From Desulfocapsa sp. (GTDB lineage Bacteria > Desulfobacterota > Desulfobulbia > Desulfobulbales > Desulfocapsaceae): a stretch of 14,636 nt of DNA. The position numbers and the translations under genes were made by a program. Below the pieces are notes generated by a model. It was given only the letters and a program-made list of their open reading frames with translations. It had not been told where the DNA came from and made no database searches. Below, piece by piece: positions 1-6,892 of this stretch (positions are counted from its first letter, which is position 1; every line of letters starts with the position of its first letter). The stretch lies in NCBI GenBank assembly GCA_029934915.1, contig JAOZLI010000034.1, positions 1-14,636 of the forward strand. Direction: 5' to 3'.

Positions 1-736
1 GATCATGGCGTATCATCTGCAGATCACCGCCATACATATTCTGAATCAACTCACCAGTCAGTGCGCTGGTGGGGTGAATCACAACTTTATTATTGACACA
101 GGCAATACGTTTAAAAAATGTGGAGGCAAAGCCCACTTCATGAGTCACCATAAGAATGGTCATCTTTTTATTAAGATCGGTGAGCAGATCAAAGAACTTC
201 GTCTCTGCAGTGTGATCAATATTGGCGGTGGGTTCATCGAGAATAATAATATCCCCGCCAGTTGCCAGAGCCCGGGCAATAAGCACTCTCTGCCGCTGCC
301 CTCCTGACAAAGCAGAGAAAGGTTTTTCTGCATATTGTCCCAGATCAACTTTTTCAAGAGCAGCCATTGCTATCTCTTTATCAGAGGCCGAATATCTGCC
401 GCTAAAAGATGTTCCAAGTCGGCCCATACGAACCACTTCCTTTACCGATATTGGAAAAAAGGGGTCAAAACTTGCGTACTGTGGAACATAGCCCATTCGC
501 AATCTGGCCTGCCGGGGTGTACCACCAAAGACCCTGACTTCTCCCTTATCCGGAGTGAGTAAACCGAGGATCATTTTTATCAGGGTTGTTTTCCCCCCGC
601 CATTGGGCCCAACAATACAGATTGAATCCAGAGGATAGATATCCAGATTCACATCGGTGAGCACCAGATTTTGTTCGTAGCTGAAACTAAGATCCTGAAT
701 TGCCACTATTGGTATGGAGGATTCGTTTGACTGCAT
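1..736 (-). CDS. znuC: Zinc/manganese ABC transporter ATP-binding protein (ZnuC-like), 3' end beyond the window
   Basis: Cytoplasmic ATPase that would power metal uptake with ZnuA and a membrane permease. The minus-strand frame stays open from an ATG at 736 to the left edge (245 codons), so the stop is outside. It shows a Walker A motif GPNGGGKTT (residues 43-51), a Q-loop Gln about residue 86, the ABC signature LSGGQ (143-147), Walker B ending in LDEP (166-169) and an H-loop MVTHE near residue 200. Only a short tail is missing compared with ~250-residue ZnuC proteins. It begins 12 bases after the znuA stop, so the two are surely cotranscribed. The substrate (Zn rather than Mn) is inferred from the His-rich partner next door. 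The ribosome binding site is weak (AGGT about 10 bases upstream). Confidence 0.93.
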   Translation of the reverse strand, partial: MQSNESSIPIVAIQDLSFSYEQNLVLTDVNLDIYPLDSICIVGPNGGGKTTLIKMILGLLTPDKGEVRVFGGTPRQARLRMGYVPQYASFDPFFPISVKEVVRMGRLGTSFSGRYSASDKEIAMAALEKVDLGQYAEKPFSALSGGQRQRVLIARALATGGDIIILDEPTANIDHTAETKFFDLLTDLNKKMTILMVTHEVGFASTFFKRIACVNNKVVIHPTSALTGELIQNMYGGDLQMIRHD

Positions 737-748
737 AGTATGATTTAC

Positions 749-1624
749 CTATCGGCTCAAAGCAGAATGAATGTTACGGGAGATATCAAGCAAATTTTCA
801 ACCACATTCTCCGCGAGTGGGTTTAAGGGTAAAACCTTCGCACCAGTGGCCTGAGCCACGACTTGCGCGCTTCTAGGATCAAACTGTTCCTGAACAAAAA
901 GAACCTTCACTTTTTCCTTTTTGGCTTTTGCTATAAGTGCTGCCAACTGCTTCGGTGTGGGAGATTTCCCCCCGACCTCCACTGCTTCCTGGTGCAGATT
1001 ATAACTTCTTGCAAAATAGGCAAAGGAGGGATGGAAGACATAAAAGGTCGCACCTGCGAAGGGAGCGAGTTCTTTTTGGATTACCCGATCTAACTCGTCC
1101 AGTTCACCAACAATACTTTCCAGGTTCTTTTTATAGAGCTGTTCGTTCATTGGATCCACAGAGCTCAACGCCTCTACCATATTCGCAGCCATGATTTTCA
1201 AATTCGCTGGCGCAAGCCATACGTGAGGATCCAGGACCGCGTGTTTTCCGCCATGATGATCATGATCTTGCAAAGGGACTTTCTCAATGGACCTGACAGA
1301 ATTAACCACCTGCAGAGACTGTACGGATTCTTCCAGCTTGTGGACAAAGATATGTTCAAATTCCATATCCACGGTGAAAAACACTTTGGCCTGTGACAAG
1401 GCCATAACCTGTTTACTCGTGGGTTGAAACAGATGGGGGCTTTGCCCTTCTCCAACCAGGACATGCGTTTTAACATAGCCCCCCCCCAGCCTATCCACTA
1501 AATACTTTTGCGGAGGAATAGAAACAAACACCTCCAGAGGTGCCGCAGCAGCCAATGTTACCCAAAACGACAAAACACAGACACTCAGGGCAACAGACAG
1601 AGTAATTTTTATAATTTTATTCAA
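749..1624 (-). CDS. znuA: Zinc ABC transporter periplasmic solute-binding protein (ZnuA-like)
   Basis: Exported metal-binding protein of the cluster A-I/ZnuA family that delivers Zn(II) to the ABC importer. Numbered from the proposed start (291 aa), there is a signal peptide at about 1-28 ending LAAAA. Likely metal ligands are His64 (GQSPHLFQ), His134 (DPHVW), His198 (FHPSF) and the acidic residue in the QEQFDPRS segment near 246-249. A short His-rich loop (DHDHHGGKH, 120-128) sits where zinc-specific proteins carry theirs. No ATG lies in a sensible place: the only in-frame ATG (1729) is deep inside the aquaporin gene. I therefore choose TTG at 1624, which gives a normal signal peptide and overlaps the aquaporin stop by 8 bases. 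TTG at 1630 is an alternative. Rare start plus overlap suggests translational coupling. Confidence 0.9.
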   Translation of the reverse strand: MNKIIKITLSVALSVCVLSFWVTLAAAAPLEVFVSIPPQKYLVDRLGGGYVKTHVLVGEGQSPHLFQPTSKQVMALSQAKVFFTVDMEFEHIFVHKLEESVQSLQVVNSVRSIEKVPLQDHDHHGGKHAVLDPHVWLAPANLKIMAANMVEALSSVDPMNEQLYKKNLESIVGELDELDRVIQKELAPFAGATFYVFHPSFAYFARSYNLHQEAVEVGGKSPTPKQLAALIAKAKKEKVKVLFVQEQFDPRSAQVVAQATGAKVLPLNPLAENVVENLLDISRNIHSALSR

Positions 1625-2312
1625 CTTCAAACCATCGGTAAACGATACCGGCAAGTAACGCTCCGACAAGAGGAGCCAGCCAGAAAAGCCACAATTGAGA
1701 CACGGCCCAACTTCCCTGAAATATAGCAACTGCAGTACTTCTTGCAGGATTTACAGATGTATTCGTCACGGGAATACTAATAAGATGAATAAGGGTAAGA
1801 CCAAGACCGATGGATATTGGTGCAAATCCCTGGGGTGCACGCTTATCCGTTGCTCCCAGAATAATCATAAGAAACATAAAGGTCATAACAATCTCGGTGA
1901 CCAATGCCGCAACCATACTGTATCCACCTGGTGAATGGGCGCCGAAACCGTTAGCAGCAAAGCCCCCGGCAGTCGCATCAAAACCAGCCTGCCCTGAGGC
2001 AATAACATACAACACAGCAGCTCCACCAATTCCACCTGCAACCTGTGCAGCAACATATGGCCCCAGCTCTGTCACAGAAAACCTGCCACCGATACAAAGC
2101 CCTAGAGAAACGGCTGGATTCAAATGGCAACCGGAAATATGACCAATGGCAAAGGCCATCGTTAAGACAGTAAGACCAAAAGCAAAAGAGACACCAAGTA
2201 AGCCAATACCTACATCAGGAAATGCGGCGGCAAGTACGGCACTGCCACAGCCTCCCAGTACCAACCAGAATGTTCCAAGACTCTCAGCAGCTAATTTTTT
2301 TACTAATGTCAT
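1617..2312 (-). CDS. aqpZ: Aquaporin Z water channel
   Basis: Six-helix inner-membrane water channel of the MIP family, 231 aa, the same length as E. coli AqpZ and very similar to it throughout. Both NPA boxes are intact (65-67 and 188-190). The selectivity filter matches the water-specific form: Phe45, His176, Thr185, Arg191. Small residues rather than glycerol-type ones fill the filter, so glycerol facilitation is unlikely. The start at 2312 is chosen over an ATG at 2348 because GGGG lies about 9 bases upstream of it and because it matches family length. The gene is first in a run with znuA and znuC. Its stop (TAA, 1617-1619) lies inside the start region of znuA. Why a water channel leads a zinc-uptake operon is not obvious. 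Confidence 0.95.
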   Translation of the reverse strand: MTLVKKLAAESLGTFWLVLGGCGSAVLAAAFPDVGIGLLGVSFAFGLTVLTMAFAIGHISGCHLNPAVSLGLCIGGRFSVTELGPYVAAQVAGGIGGAAVLYVIASGQAGFDATAGGFAANGFGAHSPGGYSMVAALVTEIVMTFMFLMIILGATDKRAPQGFAPISIGLGLTLIHLISIPVTNTSVNPARSTAVAIFQGSWAVSQLWLFWLAPLVGALLAGIVYRWFEVE

Positions 2313-2333
2313 TTGTTGTTCCCCTGTTATTAT

Positions 2334-2356
2334 CATCTTACATTCCATAACATCTC
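2334..2356. promoter_or_regulatory. Possible Zur-type operator half-site
   Basis: The + strand at 2347-2356 reads ATAACATCTC, a 9/10 match to the right half (ATAACATTTC) of the enterobacterial/gammaproteobacterial Zur palindrome. It covers the predicted transcription start of the zinc operon, a good place for repression. The left half (2334-2343) matches poorly, so this is a half-site at best. Zinc regulation is expected from gene content; the operator itself is weakly supported. Confidence 0.25.
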
Positions 2357-2359
2357 ATA

Positions 2360-2388
2360 AGGTATATCAATTCGCAAGATATTGTCAA
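2360..2388 (-). promoter_or_regulatory. Probable sigma-70 promoter for aqpZ-znuA-znuC
   Basis: Read on the minus strand, a perfect -35 TTGACA (2388-2383) is followed after 16 bases by TATACC (2366-2361), a 4/6 match to the -10 box. Transcription would begin near 2353, giving a leader of about 40 bases before the AqpZ start at 2312. No other good promoter is seen inside the three-gene run. Confidence 0.5.
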
Positions 2389-2461
2389 TTATACTCTTTT
2401 TTATTTCCACCTCAGAAAATTGAAACACCCAGCCAGGTACCACCGCGTGACACTTTTTTTC

Positions 2462-2490
2462 TTGATATTACCTTTAGGAATACTTATCAT
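2462..2490 (+). promoter_or_regulatory. Sigma-70 promoter for the DVU0772-like gene
   Basis: TTGATA (2462-2467), a 17-base spacer and TATCAT (2485-2490) form a near-consensus sigma-70 promoter. The predicted start of transcription near 2497 gives a ~65-base leader. It is divergent from the aqpZ promoter; together they account for most of the 250-base gap between the two genes. Confidence 0.6.
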
Positions 2491-2563
2491 AGAATGATGA
2501 TTACGACAAATGTATTGTTCAAGAGTCACCCTGAATCCTTTAACCCAAAACAGGAGATATCTT

Positions 2564-2959
2564 ATGTTGAGCGTCAAACAGTTAAAGAAAGACCGGACAT
2601 TAGTGAACAATATCGATTGGGCAATGACCCCCGAAAAGGCAGTTGAAATGTATCTGGAATGGGGAACAGGCTGGATACGCGGTAACGATTTTGTTTCATC
2701 TGCCGATGACGAATCGTTCTACTTTGTCATTTTTGACTGGGAAACGGATCCTCCCGTTGTGACACTTCTCCACCGAACCCTGGAGGGAGCCGACGAACTG
2801 GCAAAGATCCAGGTTCCTCAAGAATTGTTTGATGCCTCCTGCAAAGAAGATGGGTACAGACCCGGCGGCACGGTGCATCCACTGAACTTAAAGCTGAAAG
2901 AGTGGGTGAATAGCTTGATTCATGGTCCGGCCGTTGAGTTTTTTAATACTGAACATTGA
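2564..2959 (+). CDS. Small uncharacterised protein, DVU0772-like
   Basis: A 131-residue soluble, acidic protein with no signal peptide, membrane segment or metal motif. The N-terminal third (MLSVKQLKKDRTLVNNIDW, then a segment with MTPEKAV and YLEWG) resembles, from memory, a family of short uncharacterised proteins in sulfate reducers named after Desulfovibrio DVU0772. Many aromatic and acidic residues follow (around 35-65), and an EWV-containing tail closes the protein. The start at 2564 is set by AGGAG about 8 bases upstream; an in-frame ATG at 2510 has no such site. It stands alone with its own promoter and faces the antiporter gene. Function unknown; its presence supports a Desulfobacterota or Desulfovibrio-type host. 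Confidence 0.75.
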   Translation: MLSVKQLKKDRTLVNNIDWAMTPEKAVEMYLEWGTGWIRGNDFVSSADDESFYFVIFDWETDPPVVTLLHRTLEGADELAKIQVPQELFDASCKEDGYRPGGTVHPLNLKLKEWVNSLIHGPAVEFFNTEH

Positions 2960-2981
2960 TAGATTCGTAAAAACCTACTCT

Positions 2982-3064
2982 ACCATGAAGCGCATGAAGG
3001 GCATGAAGAAAAGAATAACAGCGAATCAGTCTTTTAACTTCACGTTCTTCATGCCCTTCATGGT
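2982..3064. repeat. Inverted repeat built of 9-bp CATGAAGNN units
   Basis: Three tandem ATGAAG blocks spaced 9 bases apart (2984-3008) are followed after a 34-base loop by their reverse complement. The 18 bases at 2993-3010 pair perfectly with 3045-3062. It lies between two convergent genes, so it could act as a bidirectional terminator, although no long T-run follows on either side. A diverged copy of the right arm lies at 11544-11563 (16 of 20 bases identical). This suggests a dispersed repeat rather than a plain terminator. Confidence 0.75.
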
Positions 3065-3075
3065 TTAAGGTTTAT

Positions 3076-3116
3076 ATGAAAGTAACTCCGCCAGACGGGT
3101 GGAGATCAACTTTCAT
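3076..3116. repeat. 41-bp hairpin between convergent genes
   Basis: ATGAAAGT (3076-3083) pairs perfectly with ACTTTCAT (3109-3116). Inside, CTCCgCC pairs with GGgTGGAG around an AGAC loop. It sits 35 bases beyond the antiporter stop on the minus strand and may end or stabilise that transcript. No T-tract follows. Confidence 0.4.
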
Positions 3117-3150
3117 GTTTCGTTGTGCCCGCTGTTGCCGGCCATGGGTG

Positions 3151-4764
3151 TTACTTCTTAGAGGAATCTGAAAATTCAGTATTAGCCAAAAAATCATTCC
3201 GCGCATATTCGGCATATGCGGCTCCCACCCCTGAAAAAACATTATAGACTGAATGAACCCCCATGTTTTTCAGTTCGGTCACCTGATCCTCGTATCTAGC
3301 CGTTGCTGCCAAAAAACCTTGATATCCAGCCTTCTGTAACTGCTCAACAGCCACAATATTGGCCTCATGCTGTGGCATGCATAGAGCTACAAAGCGCACC
3401 TGCTCTGGACTGATTTTATCCCAAAAATCAAGATCAGTCACATCCCCAAAAATAACATCTCTACCTGCATCAGTATGCTGCCCGACAACATCTTTACAAC
3501 TATCGAGTCCCACGACTTTTCTGCCGTAGGTCTCCTTTGCTGCTTCATAGGTTCCTGTGCCGATTCTCCCCATGCCAAAGACAAGAAGATCGGCATCCAA
3601 CTCAATGGGAAGCTCTACCGGATGAACGCCAGGTTTTTCACAACGCTTTAAAAAAGTTCTGAACCGGGCATAAATATCATACACAGAGCTGTTTAATGGA
3701 GCCCCCCCGACAAATGAAAACGTAAGGGCCATGGCCACCAGTATCAACCACGAGCCATCAATCCAGCCCGACTTCACCCCAACCACCGCCACAATCAATC
3801 CGAACTCACTGTAATTGGAAAGTGGTACTGTGGTAAAAAAAGCAGACCGTGCCCGAAAATTAAACATGCTCAACAGTCTGAAAAAGAGCCAGCTTTTAAA
3901 GATAATACAGAGGCAGAGAATTGCAGCAGCCACCAATATCTTGGCATCTGGCAAGCCAGAAAGGCCAATACTTAGAAAGAATGCCACTAGAAAAAGGTTC
4001 TTAAATCCCATCAATGTGTAACCCAGTTCTTTGGCCTTAGGATGGGTTCCTATCAATATCCCCATAACCAGTGCGCCGAGATCAGGTTTTAACCCCACCA
4101 ACTCAAAACTTCCTGCCCCTGCGACAATGGCCAGAAAGAGCCCCAGCAGAGCTAACAATTCACCGTGATCGCTTAATTCCAAAAGTTTAAAAAAGAGAGG
4201 ACGTAAGAAATAGAGCAGAGGCAAAGCCAGGGCCCAGACAGAAGGGATTTTCCCGGCTGATATGGTTAAAAATACCACGGCAATAATATCCTGCATAACC
4301 AGAATACCCATGGCAGTTGCACCGTGCAGCGCATTCAGTTCGCCACGATCTTCAAGAATTTTAATGGCAAAAACGGTGGAAGAAAAAGAGAGAGCGAAAC
4401 CAATCAGAACAGCAGTAACAAATGGAACACGACCAAGAAGAGGAGTCAAAGTGAGGAGGAAAACAACCCCGCCCAATACTACTGTACTGATCATCATATG
4501 CAGACTGGTGCCAAGCCAGATTTCCCGGCGCAGCAGACTCTTCACGTCCAGTTTTAAACCGATAGTAAACAGGAGTAACGTTACACCCAAATCTGCCAAT
4601 TCCTGCAGCGCTGCCCCCTGCTGACGAATGCCAAGGCCATTCAAAAGGAAGCCTGCTACCAAGAAACCTATAAGAGGCGGAAACTTGCCAATCTTCGCTA
4701 TAAAACCACAAATGAAGGCGAAGGATATCCAGGCACAGTCCACTAACCAGATTGGGGTTTCCAT
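3151..4764 (-). CDS. KefB/KefC-type cation:proton antiporter with RCK_N nucleotide-binding domain
   Basis: Inner-membrane monovalent cation:proton antiporter of the CPA2 family, 537 aa. About twelve hydrophobic helices fill residues 1-370, including the conserved ALSFSSTVFAIKILEDRGE stretch and the VMQDI helix with the transport-associated Asp159. A cytoplasmic RCK_N/TrkA-N Rossmann domain follows, with GMGRIG at 397-402 and an acidic residue (GLD) at the end of the second strand, suggesting NAD(H) sensing. There is no RCK_C domain, and the protein ends soon after. It resembles YbaL/KefB more than Na+-specific NhaA. The likely role is K+ efflux or pH control; the ion cannot be told from sequence. 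The ribosome site is modest (GGA about 9 bases upstream). The remnant of a polyferredoxin gene lies 32 bases upstream on the same strand. Confidence 0.9.
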   Translation of the reverse strand: METPIWLVDCAWISFAFICGFIAKIGKFPPLIGFLVAGFLLNGLGIRQQGAALQELADLGVTLLLFTIGLKLDVKSLLRREIWLGTSLHMMISTVVLGGVVFLLTLTPLLGRVPFVTAVLIGFALSFSSTVFAIKILEDRGELNALHGATAMGILVMQDIIAVVFLTISAGKIPSVWALALPLLYFLRPLFFKLLELSDHGELLALLGLFLAIVAGAGSFELVGLKPDLGALVMGILIGTHPKAKELGYTLMGFKNLFLVAFFLSIGLSGLPDAKILVAAAILCLCIIFKSWLFFRLLSMFNFRARSAFFTTVPLSNYSEFGLIVAVVGVKSGWIDGSWLILVAMALTFSFVGGAPLNSSVYDIYARFRTFLKRCEKPGVHPVELPIELDADLLVFGMGRIGTGTYEAAKETYGRKVVGLDSCKDVVGQHTDAGRDVIFGDVTDLDFWDKISPEQVRFVALCMPQHEANIVAVEQLQKAGYQGFLAATARYEDQVTELKNMGVHSVYNVFSGVGAAYAEYARNDFLANTEFSDSSKK

Positions 4765-4796
4765 AATTTTTCCGTTTTAATTGATAATACTGAAAA

Positions 4797-5203
4797 TCAC
4801 TTGAGGACACCTTGAAAAGAAAGGACATCTTTAGGACAGTTCGTCACACAATTTGAGCAGCGTATACAATCAATACTGGGTACCTGGGCTGGTCCTTCAT
4901 CTTTCTTAAAACTACCGGGATAGGTGGAGATTGGACAGACACGCATACATTTTTTACATTGTACACAACTATCGTCCACGGTAAGCAGATAGGTATTCCC
5001 GGAACTCACCCCCCGCATAGCCCCCATGGGGCAAAGCCACCCACAGTAAAAACGACCGCGCTGGCTGGCTAAATCATAAATAGCCGCCCACTAGTCCACC
5101 TCTTCTCCCTGTGAGTTTACTGGCAAATTTCCATAATATCAAGTTCAAGCCAAGGAGGGGGGCAGTATCTATTAACTATTTCTTTTCTTTTCTTTTTCAT
5201 CAT
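4797..5203 (-). pseudogene. Frameshifted polyferredoxin (NosR/NapH-like YCGWLCP protein)
   Basis: The last frame (from about 5090 to the stop at 4797) reads WAAIYDLASQ, RGRFYCGWLCPMGA, then two ferredoxin motifs: CVQCKKCMRVCP and CIRCSNCVTNCP. The YCGWLCP motif is typical of membrane-associated electron-transfer polyferredoxins. It lies upstream of the only ATG of that frame (5027), and a TAG stands at 5091-5093. Just upstream in a second frame is LLGLNLILWKFASKLTGRRG followed by GL, which joins naturally to WAAIYD if one base is dropped near 5092. A third frame starts with two ATGs at 5203 and 5200 and runs to a run of six Gs (+ strand 5157-5162), where a second one-base shift would join it. 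Two apparent insertions, one in a homopolymer, mean decay or sequencing error. If intact it would bind four iron-sulfur clusters. Confidence 0.65.
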
Positions 5204-5295
5204 TGTGAACTTCAATAGATGCACGTGGCATCCGATTTACCGTGCATTACTGTTGTTTTCGAAGCCTTACCCTGCTACCCACGAAGGAGATCCCC

Positions 5296-6173
5296 ATGTC
5301 TATGCCATCAGTTATGCGTATGTTTCCAGCCGTTCTATTCCTGATCATATCTTCCACATCACCTGTTGCTGCCGAAATTATTGTGAGTACGGTGGCACAA
5401 CTTGTTGCTGCAGTAAATAACACGCAAAATGGCGAAAATCGTACCATCCTTATTGCTGATGGTAATTATCCATTAAATGGCAGCTATCTTCGTATCGCAG
5501 TAAACGATGTTACAGTAAAATCACAAAGTGATTGCCATCATACTCGGGTGCTACCTACGGGAAAATCAACACCTGGGTTTTTGAGCATAATGGAGGTTTA
5601 CGATCCGGCTGGCCACAACTTGCAAACAGTTCAGATTCAGCCTATGGCGTATTTAACGATAACACCTGGGGTGACGATCTAAATAATGATGGTCAAAAAG
5701 ATATTATCGTTCCATCGGATGTGACCAGAATCTGTGCCTACAGCCCTAATGGCGTTCAACTGGCTGCCAGTTCCATTTATGGTGATAAAAAATGAGGTGT
5801 AAGGGTTCGGTAAGAAATATCGCACTGAAAGCTACAGAACCAACTTCGCCCTCGGAGCCGGAGTAATTGTTGATGTGGACGGCGACGGCAACAAAGAAGT
5901 GGTTATTACCGACAATATGTACAACTGCAACCTGGTCACCCGCCGGGAAAATATATGGCACTGTTTATTTTCAATGCAGATTGCAGCAGGTTCAAAAAAG
6001 GTATCTGGAACTGGGAACAGGCCCCCATAAACACCATCCATTCTGGATTTGTTGCCTACGACCTGCCAGGCTCTGCCGGGGCGAAAATTCAATGGCAAAG
6101 CGGGCACAATCGTGGTGGAAAGTTAGACAAAAATGGTAGTGTACCACCCTTAATCTATTTACTTCTGCATTAA
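5296..6173 (+). pseudogene. Broken exported beta-helix / FG-GAP repeat protein
   Basis: A strong ribosome site (GAAGGAG) precedes ATG 5296. The first frame gives a signal peptide (ending SPVAA) and a parallel beta-helix beginning (AQLVAAVNNTQNGENRTILI to VTVKSQS, to about 5535). From 5532 a second frame carries an FG-GAP/VCBS propeller segment (GWPQL, then DDLNNDGQKDIIV) until TGA at 5793. A third segment in the first frame (about 5807-5940) carries another calcium-type loop, VDVDGDGNKEVVIT. A fourth (about 5940-6173) reads GKYMALFIFNAD to a final TAA. Each join needs a shift, and the switch from beta-helix to propeller suggests an internal deletion as well. The ancestral product was probably a large secreted or surface protein. 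No intact reading is possible. Confidence 0.75.
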
Positions 6174-6206
6174 TTCTGATAGATTCGGGCAAAAAAAGCA
6201 CCCACC

Positions 6207-6836
6207 ATGAAAATAGTAGCATTCAGCGACACCCACACACTCCACCAGAAAGTGGAAATTCCAGACGGAGATCTGCTCATCTTTGCAGGGGATATGTCTG
6301 TCTGTAAAACCTCACAGGATGTGACAGGCTTTAACAACTTTCTGAAAACACTGCCACACACATATAAAATTGTCGTTGGCGGTAATCATGATCACCTTCT
6401 GGCATCCTCTCCTGAACTGGGACAGGAATTGCTGCAGGATGCCATTTATCTCCAAGATTCGTTCACCATAATCAATGGAATAAAGATCTACGGTTCACCG
6501 TGGCAACCAACCTTCAACACCAAAGCCTGTGATGCTTTTGCCCTACCACGAGGAAAAGCAATACGCGAGAAATGGAATCTGATCCCAGACGATACAGATA
6601 TCCTTATCACTCACTCTCCGCCCTGCGGCATCATGGACGAAGATGGTGGAGTTTCCCATGGCTGCTCCGACCTGCTCGAACGGGTACTGCAGATCAAGCC
6701 ACGAGTACATATATTTGGACATATCCACAACCATAACGGCATCACAAATATTGGCAAAATTCGCTTTATTAACTGCAATGTAAAAGCAAAAAAGGGAATC
6801 GTGCGCCCTGCTCTTGCATTTGATTATTATTCATAA
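6207..6836 (+). CDS. Calcineurin-like metallophosphoesterase (MPPED/YfcE-type)
   Basis: Cytoplasmic dimetal phosphoesterase of 209 aa with the full set of family motifs: D8-x-H10 (SDTH), GD at 28-29, GNHDH at 59-63, THSPP with His136, and GHIH with His172 and His174. These residues normally hold two Mn, Fe or Zn ions and attack phosphodiesters or phosphomonoesters. The compact size and the NHDH/THSPP spacing recall the mammalian MPPED1/239AB group and bacterial relatives. The natural substrate is not predictable. There is no signal peptide. The start has no clear Shine-Dalgarno sequence (GGGCAAAAAAAGCACCCACC precedes it), so expression may be low or from a short leader. It is the first intact gene after the decayed region. 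Confidence 0.88.
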   Translation: MKIVAFSDTHTLHQKVEIPDGDLLIFAGDMSVCKTSQDVTGFNNFLKTLPHTYKIVVGGNHDHLLASSPELGQELLQDAIYLQDSFTIINGIKIYGSPWQPTFNTKACDAFALPRGKAIREKWNLIPDDTDILITHSPPCGIMDEDGGVSHGCSDLLERVLQIKPRVHIFGHIHNHNGITNIGKIRFINCNVKAKKGIVRPALAFDYYS

Positions 6837-6892
6837 TAGAATAGCAATAAAATTTCACAATACCCTTCTTCCCTCAAATGGAGTCTTTTTTT

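Noticed and set aside
2982..3064. CRISPR-like array
   Set aside because: Units are 9 bp, contiguous and part of an inverted repeat; there are no spacers and no cas genes.
5178..5199. Pyrimidine-rich TTTCTTTTCTTTTC tract as a structural or regulatory element
   Set aside because: On the minus strand it encodes the lysine-rich beginning of the broken polyferredoxin, which explains it.
5793..5795. TGA in the FG-GAP pseudogene as another selenocysteine codon
   Set aside because: The frame meets a TAA soon after, homology continues in a different frame, and no Cys position is conserved there.
2956..6190. TGATAGATTCG shared at about 2957 and 6177, each upstream of ACCATGAA
   Set aside because: An 11-base match is expected many times by chance in a window this size and the flanks do not align well.
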